A stretch of 27,436 bases of DNA, taken from an uncultured Erysipelotrichaceae bacterium (lineage in GTDB: Bacteria > Bacillota_I > Bacilli_A > Erysipelotrichales > Coprobacillaceae). This document shows, piece after piece, positions 21,632 through 27,436 of this stretch. The notes beneath the pieces were generated by a model. It made no database searches. It saw nothing but the letters and a program-made list of their open reading frames with translations, and was not told where the DNA came from. Within the stretch, counting starts at the first letter, position 1; each line of letters opens with the position of its first letter. Made by a program: the position numbers and the translations under genes. The stretch is from positions 1 to 27,436 of the forward strand of contig ONFH01000022.1 of the NCBI GenBank assembly GCA_900317015.1. The letters run 5' to 3'.

Positions 21632-23713
21632 TCAGATACCGAGCATTAAGTCGACGTAGTTTGGCATTGGCCAATCCTTTTCATCCACTAATGTCTCTAA
21701 ACGATCCGCTGTTAAACGTAATGTATGCATCGCATGGAGCACTTCATCGCGCCAGTAAACCGCTGCCTGACGAGTGGCTTTATTGAGTTCACGAGCTTTG
21801 GTAATCTTTTCGTCGAGATCATTCATTTCTGCTCTCATAGAAGATGCTAATGTCGTTAACTGTTTCAGATCTTCCGACATGAAAGCATAGTCACCGCCAA
21901 CATCCTTGAGATCCTTCGCATCATGAGCCACTTCACCGATATATTTAACGACTGCTGGATAGATCTCATTCTTTGCCATCTTTAAGGCTGTTAAAGCTTC
22001 GACCTGAATCGTATTGGAATAGTTTTCTAACATGATCTCATAACGTGAATCTAATTCAGCCTTACTGAAGACTTTCTGATCCGTATAAAGCTTTAAGACA
22101 TTAGGATCCTTATAACATTCAGCGGCATCGACTGTATCATGAATGTTTGGCAGACCACGTCTTGCGGCTTCTTCTTCCCATTCCTTAGAATAGCCATCAC
22201 CATTGAAGATGATACGTTTATGTTCACTAAAGAACTTCTTAGCGATATCTAATGGCGCCATATCTTCATCCATTAACTTGGCAAATTCGTCAAATTCTTC
22301 CGCTAACATACTGTTGAGGACCGTATTGGCACCGGCGATCGACATAGCCGAACCAACAGAACGGAATTCAAACTTATTACCAGTGAAGGCAAATGGTGAT
22401 GTTCTGTTACGATCCGTTGTATCTTTAGAGAAATCAGGAATGACCGCAACCCCTGTTTCAAAACGTTCCTTGGTATTTTCATTTAAGTCCTTACCATTGA
22501 TGATGGCATCCACTAATTCATCTAATTCTTCGCCTAAGAAGACGGAGATGATGGCTGGTGGTGCTTCATGACCGCCTAAACGATGGTCATTCCCAGCACT
22601 GGCTGCACTGGCTCTTAAGATACCGGCATATTCATCGATTCCTTTGATTGTACATGCTAAAGCGACAATAAATGGTAAGTTTTCACTTGGATGAGGACCT
22701 GGATTAAATAAGTTAATACCAGTATCCGTCGTGACTGACCAGTTGTTATGCTTACCAGAGCCATTGACGCCTTCAAATGGTTTTTCATGTAATAAACATC
22801 TTAAGCCATGTTTCTTGGCAATATCCTGAGCGATCTGCATAACAAGAGAGTTGTTATCAGTCGTAATATTGACATTGGCATAAACGCAGGCCACTTCATG
22901 CTGAGCTGGAGCCACTTCGTTATGCTTCGTCTTGGAAGGAATGCCATATTTCCATAATTCATGGTCTAAGTCCTTCATGAAGGCCCCAACTTTACGTTTG
23001 ATGGAACCAAAGTAATGATCTTCAAGTTCCTGACCTTTAGGAGCTGGGGCACCATATAAGGTACGACCCGTTAAACGTAAGTCGATACGTTTCTGATAAT
23101 ATTCATCTAAGACTAAGAAATATTCCTGTTCAGCCCCTACGGAAGCTGTCACATGAGAAACATCGTTATAGCCTAACTTATGTAATAAATTGACGCTGGC
23201 ACGATCTAACGCATCACTTGATCGCATAAGTGGTGTCTTCTTATCTAAGGCTTCGCCATTATAAGAATAGAACAATGTTGGAATGTACAAAGAGCCATCT
23301 TTGACAAAAGCTGGTGATGTACAATCCCAGGCCGTATACCCACGTGCTTCAAATGTCGCACGTAAGCCGCCGCTAGGGAATGAGGATGCGTCTGGTTCCC
23401 CTTTTCTTAATGTCTTGCCAGAGAATTCGAGTAAGGCTCCCCCTTTATGATCAGGTTCCAAAAAGGCATCATGCTTTTCAGCTGTTAATCCAGTCATTGG
23501 TGTAAACCAATGCGTAAAATGTGTGGCTCCATGTTCAATCGCCCAGATCTTCATGGCATTGGCAACGACCGTGGCCACTTCTTTTGGCAGCTGTTCGCCT
23601 TTATCTAAGGCTTCATGAAAAGCTTTGTAAGTAGATTTTGGAATACGTTCCTTCATGACATCATCAGAAAACGTCATACAGCCGTATTCATCAAGTAAGT
23701 CTTTCATCTCCAT
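21632..23713 (-). CDS. glnN: Glutamine synthetase type III (copy 2)
   Basis: A 693-residue paralogue of the downstream gene with identical length and all catalytic motifs intact (GAEQEYFLV, KHNEVAPAQHE, GVNGSGKHNNWS, RNRTSPFAFTG). It therefore looks active. Differences cluster at about residues 160-200, 270-290, 520-550 and the C-terminus, while long stretches are identical even at silent positions, pointing to a recent duplication or gene conversion. Its promoter (-35 TTGGTT) is weaker than that of copy 1, and it shares its upstream region with a divergent OmpR-type regulator. GGAGG precedes the ATG at 23713. Why two copies are kept is unclear; different expression is the simplest view. Confidence 0.95.
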   Translation of the reverse strand: MEMKDLLDEYGCMTFSDDVMKERIPKSTYKAFHEALDKGEQLPKEVATVVANAMKIWAIEHGATHFTHWFTPMTGLTAEKHDAFLEPDHKGGALLEFSGKTLRKGEPDASSFPSGGLRATFEARGYTAWDCTSPAFVKDGSLYIPTLFYSYNGEALDKKTPLMRSSDALDRASVNLLHKLGYNDVSHVTASVGAEQEYFLVLDEYYQKRIDLRLTGRTLYGAPAPKGQELEDHYFGSIKRKVGAFMKDLDHELWKYGIPSKTKHNEVAPAQHEVACVYANVNITTDNNSLVMQIAQDIAKKHGLRCLLHEKPFEGVNGSGKHNNWSVTTDTGINLFNPGPHPSENLPFIVALACTIKGIDEYAGILRASAASAGNDHRLGGHEAPPAIISVFLGEELDELVDAIINGKDLNENTKERFETGVAVIPDFSKDTTDRNRTSPFAFTGNKFEFRSVGSAMSIAGANTVLNSMLAEEFDEFAKLMDEDMAPLDIAKKFFSEHKRIIFNGDGYSKEWEEEAARRGLPNIHDTVDAAECYKDPNVLKLYTDQKVFSKAELDSRYEIMLENYSNTIQVEALTALKMAKNEIYPAVVKYIGEVAHDAKDLKDVGGDYAFMSEDLKQLTTLASSMRAEMNDLDEKITKARELNKATRQAAVYWRDEVLHAMHTLRLTADRLETLVDEKDWPMPNYVDLMLGI

Positions 23714-23758
23714 AGTTTATTTTTCCTCCTGTGCGAATAAATAAATTTATTCATCTCC

Positions 23759-23787
23759 ATTATAGGTAAACGTAAAGATAAAACCAA
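23759..23787 (-). promoter_or_regulatory. Promoter of glnN copy 2
   Basis: Minus strand: TTGGTT (23782-23787), 17-bp spacer, TATAAT (23759-23764). The predicted start is near 23752, followed by the 12-bp palindrome AATAAATTTATT (23740-23751). Confidence 0.55.
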
Positions 23788-23791
23788 CCTT

Positions 23792-23801
23792 ATTTCGAAA
23801 T
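23792..23801. promoter_or_regulatory. Palindrome between the divergent glnN2 and regulator promoters
   Basis: ATTTCGAAAT is a perfect 10-bp palindrome about 42-45 bp from both predicted start sites, a position suited to a regulator acting on both. That the adjacent OmpR-type protein binds it is a guess; OmpR-type proteins more often use direct repeats. Confidence 0.35.
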
Positions 23802-23849
23802 CTAGTAATTCTTTTTGTCATGTTTTATAATATTCATGAGGTGAAGCCT

Positions 23850-24527
23850 ATGTTTAATCAATTAACCGTAACCATCATTCACGAAGATCTCGCCTTCGTC
23901 AAAGATTTAAAGACGCTATTAGAGGACCATGGAATGGGCGTCGTCACGATCACAGAATTAAAAGATCTCGACTATCAAAAATTAACGACATCGATGATCG
24001 TCGTTCATGAAACATTTCCTGGTCTTAACATCAAGAAAATGTTAATTGCCAATAAACTGAATCGTAATGCTTTAACTTTGGTGCTGACAAATATGGTCTC
24101 TGGCAGTTATCTCGAATCTCTGCTTGATAGTGGTGCTGATGATTATCTGACACGTCCTTATACGGTCGATGATATTTATCAGAAGCTGTTGTCCGTCTAT
24201 CGTAATGGCATCATGCGTCCACGTAACATCTATCGTTTCAAGGATCTGATCTTAGATACCGCTACGCGTAGTGCCTTTATTAATGAGACATCCTTAGAAC
24301 TGACTGAAAAAGAATTCAAGTTATTAAAGATCTTAGTGACCCAGCCATTCCAGCCTCATAAGGTCTCTGACTTGTTTGCAGCGCTGTGGGGCAATGCCAT
24401 CTATGAAGATCAGAACACTTTACAATCTATTATGAACTCTCTGATCAAGAAGCTTCAGGCTAAAGGCTCTTACAGTCATTATATTCGTAAGTTTGGTGAA
24501 GAAAGCTATATGATGGATATCCGTTAA
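23850..24527 (+). CDS. Atypical OmpR-family response regulator without phospho-acceptor Asp
   Basis: A 225-residue regulator. The receiver-like domain (about 1-112) begins with TVTIIHED, but the place of the phospho-acceptor reads IVVHETFPG, with His53 where Asp is expected, and the conserved Lys is Arg102 in LTRPY. One acidic residue (E12/D13) and T80 remain. It should therefore fold like a receiver but not be switched by Asp phosphorylation. The winged-helix domain (about 118-225) is intact, with LELTEKEFKLLKIL and the recognition-helix region NTLQSIMNSLIKKL. GAGGTGA before the ATG at 23850 sets the start; an in-frame ATG at 23820 overlaps the -10 (23826-23831). No kinase gene is near. It is divergent from glnN copy 2, so nitrogen control is a reasonable inference. 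Confidence 0.82.
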   Translation: MFNQLTVTIIHEDLAFVKDLKTLLEDHGMGVVTITELKDLDYQKLTTSMIVVHETFPGLNIKKMLIANKLNRNALTLVLTNMVSGSYLESLLDSGADDYLTRPYTVDDIYQKLLSVYRNGIMRPRNIYRFKDLILDTATRSAFINETSLELTEKEFKLLKILVTQPFQPHKVSDLFAALWGNAIYEDQNTLQSIMNSLIKKLQAKGSYSHYIRKFGEESYMMDIR

Positions 24528-24551
24528 ACAGAATCATTCGTGATTCTGTTT
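24526..24551 (+). terminator. Terminator of the atypical regulator gene
   Basis: An 11-bp perfect stem (AAACAGAATCA and complement) with a TTCG loop and T run. It begins inside the TAA stop codon. Confidence 0.88.
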
Positions 24552-24630
24552 TTTCATGTTGTGAAAATATAAAAGATTTCTTTTCCATCATGTCTATAAT
24601 AAAGAGAAGAGAAGAGAAAGAAGGAAAACT

Positions 24631-25479
24631 ATGAAAGTACTATTTTTTGATGCCGATGGCACGATCATTCGTCACAGTGAATTTCATGAACCTGTCAAAA
24701 ATGCCATTTTGCTTTTACGAGACCATGATGTTCTGCCCGTCTTAAGTACTGGCCGTTCGATGCCCCAGATCAAAATCTCTCCGTTAAGTCAGCTGGGTCT
24801 TCAGGATATGATCACGGCCGCCGGCGGTTATGTGATCATCAATGGTCAGCCCGCTTACCATGACTACTTTACTAAAGACCATTTAAAAGAGATCTTAGAC
24901 TATTTTGATGCTTATGGTCTTTATTATACGATCGAATGTAATGAAGCCCTTTATATTAAAGAAGGCCAGCTGCAAACGCAGCTCGATCGTTTCGGCAGCC
25001 TTGATAATGGTGACCCTGAGCAAGCCCAAAAAGATCGTCAAGAGTTTGCCAGCATTTTAAGAGAGACCAACGATCCACTGAGTCTTCATGTCAATAAGAT
25101 CCACTGGTATGAATATCCTGATATGTATAAAGATGGCATCGTGCCACTCAGACATGCTGCAATCAAAGAAAAATTTGGCGACACATTCAATGTCAATCCG
25201 CTCTCCTTCTATGGCAATAACGGTGGCGGTGAGATCAATGAAAAACATCTGACCAAACAAAAAGGTGTGGAAATGATCGTCGATGCGTATCACATCAAGA
25301 AAGAAGATACGTATGCCATCGGGGACGGACAGAATGATTTAGAAATGTTAAAAGCTGTTGCCCATCCCATCGCCATGGGCAATGCCAATGATCTTGTCAA
25401 AAGTGCCTGTGAATATGTCACTGATGACATTGATCACGATGGTTTCCTCACTGCCTTAAAACATTATCACTTACTTTAA
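24631..25479 (+). CDS. HAD-superfamily hydrolase, Cof type
   Basis: A 282-residue cytoplasmic phosphatase. HAD motifs are complete: I FFDADGT with nucleophile D8 and acid D10, II LSTGR, III a Lys (in KHLTKQKG), and IV GDGQNDLEM. A cap domain of about 90 residues sits between motifs II and III, as in Cof-type (class IIB) sugar-phosphate or phosphorylated-cofactor phosphatases. AGAAGGAAAA precedes the ATG, and a TATAAT at 24595-24600 may be its -10. It is monocistronic with its own terminator. The substrate cannot be predicted; a sugar phosphate is common in this group. Confidence 0.9.
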   Translation: MKVLFFDADGTIIRHSEFHEPVKNAILLLRDHDVLPVLSTGRSMPQIKISPLSQLGLQDMITAAGGYVIINGQPAYHDYFTKDHLKEILDYFDAYGLYYTIECNEALYIKEGQLQTQLDRFGSLDNGDPEQAQKDRQEFASILRETNDPLSLHVNKIHWYEYPDMYKDGIVPLRHAAIKEKFGDTFNVNPLSFYGNNGGGEINEKHLTKQKGVEMIVDAYHIKKEDTYAIGDGQNDLEMLKAVAHPIAMGNANDLVKSACEYVTDDIDHDGFLTALKHYHLL

Positions 25480-25501
25480 AGATCTAGTGCGCTAGATCTT
25501 T
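25478..25501 (+). terminator. Terminator of the HAD hydrolase gene
   Basis: A 10-bp perfect stem (AAAGATCTAG and complement) with a TGCG loop, then T run. It starts within the TAA stop. Confidence 0.88.
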
Positions 25502-25512
25502 TTCTATAAAAA

Positions 25513-25538
25513 GATAGATGCTCGTACAAGCATCTATC
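25513..25538 (-). terminator. Terminator overlapping the end of the PH-like gene
   Basis: A 10-bp perfect stem (GATAGATGCT and complement) with a 6-nt loop, followed on the minus strand by T5. The TAG stop codon (25534-25536) is in the stem. Confidence 0.82.
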
Positions 25539-25989
25539 GACGTCCCTTATGTTTCTTTAATTTGACATAGCCATCAATATCGATGACCATCTTACGATTT
25601 TCCTTTTCTAGCATCTTGGCAAAGCCGATCTTATCTTCGGGATGCAATGTCACATGCTTCTTATTCTCATCATAAAGTTCAATCGCATCATGACGCCCCA
25701 TTCTTAAATTCACAAAGCTTCTTGGTTCAGTCAATAACACGCAGCGATCAAGATCAATACGCTGATCGGATAACGCTCTACGTTTTATGATCAGCTGATG
25801 ATCCTTCACAGTGTAATGATAAGGAGCGACTCCAATAAAATAATAATACATGATGACAATAAAGATGATGTATAAGATCAAGGCCAGACGAGGAATCTTA
25901 CCAATGGAAAGCTGATAGAAATAATAGAACATCATGATCGTGATGGCCCCTAAGAATACCGGAATGGCACTATTTTGTTTGGCTTTCAT
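25534..25989 (-). CDS. Two-span membrane protein with a PH-like cytoplasmic domain
   Basis: A 151-residue protein. Two hydrophobic spans (about 9-26 and 33-54) are followed by a beta-rich soluble part (about 56-140), YHYTVKDHQLIIKRRAL, DLDRCVLLTE and AIELYDENKKHVTLHPED, which resembles the bacterial PH domains of small membrane proteins. The fold call is by pattern and is moderate. The tail is very basic (KLKKHKGRR). Its ATG follows the EIIC stop codon with no gap (TAA-ATG) behind AGAGGTG, so the two are translated together. A role linked to the transporter is possible but not established. Confidence 0.7.
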   Translation of the reverse strand: MKAKQNSAIPVFLGAITIMMFYYFYQLSIGKIPRLALILYIIFIVIMYYYFIGVAPYHYTVKDHQLIIKRRALSDQRIDLDRCVLLTEPRSFVNLRMGRHDAIELYDENKKHVTLHPEDKIGFAKMLEKENRKMVIDIDGYVKLKKHKGRR

Positions 25990-27354
25990 TTAGACACCTC
26001 TTTCCTGTGTTCTTTCATAGATCAACAAGAACGGCAGATAAACAAGCGTTGCGACCGCAATGACGATGAGCTGCGAAACAGCCCCTCGCCAGGAGCCGCC
26101 AGTCGCTAAGAAGCCCATAATGAGCGGCGGTGTCGTCCACGGCACTTCTACGACAACTCTTGGACAGAACCCAATGACCGTTAAGATATAGCCCGTAATA
26201 ATACAAAGTACTGGGGCAAAGATAAACGGCATATCCAAGATCGGATTGAGCACTAATGGAATCCCAAAAGTGACCGTCTCATTAATATTAAAGAGCGCTG
26301 GTACAAAGGAAATCCCGGCGATCGTCCGATTATCTTCACGCTTAGAGAAGATCATGATGGCGATCAATAAGCCGATCGTACAGCCGGAGCCGCCAAATTC
26401 ACCAAACATCTGTAAGAATGTTAGGTTGAAGATGTGAGGAATGGCCTGACCATTCTTATAAGCAGCCATATTCGTATAAAGTAAGGTTCTAAAGATCGGC
26501 TCTTTAATGGCGGAGACAAGGTTGTTGCCATGAATGCCGACACACCAGAAGAGCATCGTGATCATATAAAGAATACATACCGCTAACAAATTATCACCAA
26601 TGATATGTTCCAAAGGCAGCTGTAATGTAGAATAGATCAAGGCATTCATATCACTGCCAGATAAAATCTGAACGAACAAACTGATCAGCCCGACTGTAAA
26701 ACAAGTCAAAACCGTTGGAATCAAGACTTCAAAGGATCGAGTGATTCCCGGTGGGATCTGTTCTGGCATCGAGATACGTAAGACTTCCTTTTTCCGGTAG
26801 AAATTATAGATCTCCAGTCCCACGATGCCTACAATCAGCCCCGTAAAGAGGCCATTAGCTCCTGTGTATTGTTCATTAATGGCCACAAATGTCCCGAGCG
26901 ATGAACCAAAAGTCTTAGCAGCCTTCGCCATATTAGCACTTTGGGTCGTTGCCACTAAAGCAAACTTGCCGGACTTACTAAAAACTTGATAGGTCGTCGG
27001 GGTGACGATCATAAATAAGATCAGTCCTAAAACGGCAGGATATGCGCCCTGCTCCCCATTGGCCTGACCGATCTCCTGAGCGACAAGCATCGTAATGCCT
27101 AACGTAATGCAGGAGATCGTCGCAAAAGAAATGGCCTGAAAGATCGGATTGAGCACATCCAAGACCATCAAGCTTGGAATCAGGCGAGCTAATCCTGTCT
27201 GCTTATTGATCAGAACATTCGTCCAGATAACCCCAAAAGCACCGGTGATCGTTAATGGCATATAGTTCTGAAAGGCATTTCGAATCGCCCCTAAATATTT
27301 ATTTTGTGAACACCAGGCGCCGGCTCTTGATAATACGTCCCCTATGACATCCAT
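25990..27354 (-). CDS. PTS sugar transporter EIIC, cellobiose/lactose (ChbC/CelB) family
   Basis: A 454-residue integral membrane permease that moves a sugar, probably a beta-glucoside or chito-oligosaccharide, while EIIB phosphorylates it. About ten hydrophobic spans are visible. Family motifs include NAFQNYMPLTITGAFG near the start, GANGLFTGLIVG (about 166-177), CVGIHGNN (about 271-278, His near the sugar site) and FNINETVTFGIP (about 355-366, the substrate-binding Glu). No EIIA or EIIB gene is next to it in this window, so they must be elsewhere. AAAGGAG 8 bp upstream favours the ATG at 27354 over the in-frame GTG at 27363. Expression should be under CcpA control through a perfect cre box. 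The GH1 enzyme at 17001-18419 could process its product. Confidence 0.9.
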   Translation of the reverse strand: MDVIGDVLSRAGAWCSQNKYLGAIRNAFQNYMPLTITGAFGVIWTNVLINKQTGLARLIPSLMVLDVLNPIFQAISFATISCITLGITMLVAQEIGQANGEQGAYPAVLGLILFMIVTPTTYQVFSKSGKFALVATTQSANMAKAAKTFGSSLGTFVAINEQYTGANGLFTGLIVGIVGLEIYNFYRKKEVLRISMPEQIPPGITRSFEVLIPTVLTCFTVGLISLFVQILSGSDMNALIYSTLQLPLEHIIGDNLLAVCILYMITMLFWCVGIHGNNLVSAIKEPIFRTLLYTNMAAYKNGQAIPHIFNLTFLQMFGEFGGSGCTIGLLIAIMIFSKREDNRTIAGISFVPALFNINETVTFGIPLVLNPILDMPFIFAPVLCIITGYILTVIGFCPRVVVEVPWTTPPLIMGFLATGGSWRGAVSQLIVIAVATLVYLPFLLIYERTQERGV

Positions 27355-27384
27355 CTTCTCCACTCCTTTTTCTCTTCATTTTTT

Positions 27385-27413
27385 ATTGTAAAGTTGCCTA
27401 TTTTAAATGTCAA
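27385..27413 (-). promoter_or_regulatory. Promoter of the EIIC gene
   Basis: Minus strand: consensus -35 TTGACA (27408-27413), 17-bp spacer, -10 TACAAT (27385-27390). The predicted start is near 27378. Confidence 0.75.
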
Positions 27414-27421
27414 CGCTTACA
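27408..27421 (-). promoter_or_regulatory. CcpA catabolite-repression site (cre)
   Basis: TGTAAGCGTTGACA on the minus strand matches the cre consensus TGWAANCGNTNWCA at every position. It contains the -35 hexamer, so CcpA binding should block RNA polymerase when preferred sugars are present. Confidence 0.85.
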
Positions 27422-27436
27422 ACTTTCATAAAAAAA

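Noticed and set aside
19330..23713. Tandem repeat caused by misassembly
   Set aside because: The two genes differ at many positions, have different promoters and separate terminators, so they are true paralogues.

Overview
The window looks like chromosomal DNA of an anaerobic, low-GC Bacillota (Firmicutes), most likely a gut Erysipelotrichia-type lineage. The evidence is strong AGGAGG-type ribosome binding sites, a YhaM-type exonuclease, a perfect CcpA cre box, type III glutamine synthetases, ferredoxin-rich flavoenzymes and no sign of aerobic respiration. The taxonomic placement is inference. I see no rRNA, tRNA, CRISPR array, insertion sequence or prophage.

Layout. 1-1600: a metallophosphoesterase cut by the window edge and a GntR/FCD regulator with a palindromic operator on its own promoter, both on the minus strand. 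1676-4521: convergent ydiF-like ABC-F ATPase and yhaM, sharing a two-way terminator. 4756-8008: a plus-strand accessory locus with a secreted protein, a lipoprotein, a LytTR response regulator with a shortened receiver domain, a histidine-kinase-like membrane protein without a recognisable ATPase domain, and a small membrane protein. 8109-8390: a CPYC glutaredoxin-like protein. 8498-15447: a tight five-gene minus-strand operon (DUF1097 membrane protein, DAPG/phloretin-hydrolase-family enzyme, FMN oxidoreductase, NuoG-GltD fusion, NuoF/ferredoxin-flavoprotein fusion), divergent from a LysR regulator at 15561-16448. 16479-19226: VanZ-like protein, GH1 6-phospho-beta-glucosidase, a 36-residue membrane protein and a GNAT acetyltransferase. 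19330-23713: two tandem type III glutamine synthetases, with a degenerate OmpR-type response regulator divergent from the second. 24631-27354: a HAD phosphatase, a PH-domain-like membrane protein and an orphan PTS EIIC under a cre box.

How the genes work together. The 8.5-16.4 kb locus is the best candidate for a novel system. NAD(P)H would be oxidised at a GltD-like FAD site, electrons would pass through a ladder of Nuo-like iron-sulfur clusters to a fumarate-reductase-fold flavoprotein that reduces an organic acceptor, and a zinc-type C-C hydrolase would then cleave an acyl-phloroglucinol-like product. The LysR box sits about 65 bp upstream of the predicted operon start, as expected for an activator. 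By family knowledge (phloretin hydrolase and DAPG hydrolase) the substrate is plausibly a flavonoid or related polyphenol; this is inference. The 4.7-8.0 kb locus may be an unusual signalling unit, and the regulator beside the glutamine synthetases may be a phosphorylation-independent nitrogen regulator. Many genes in this region end inside their own terminator hairpins, showing a compact genome.
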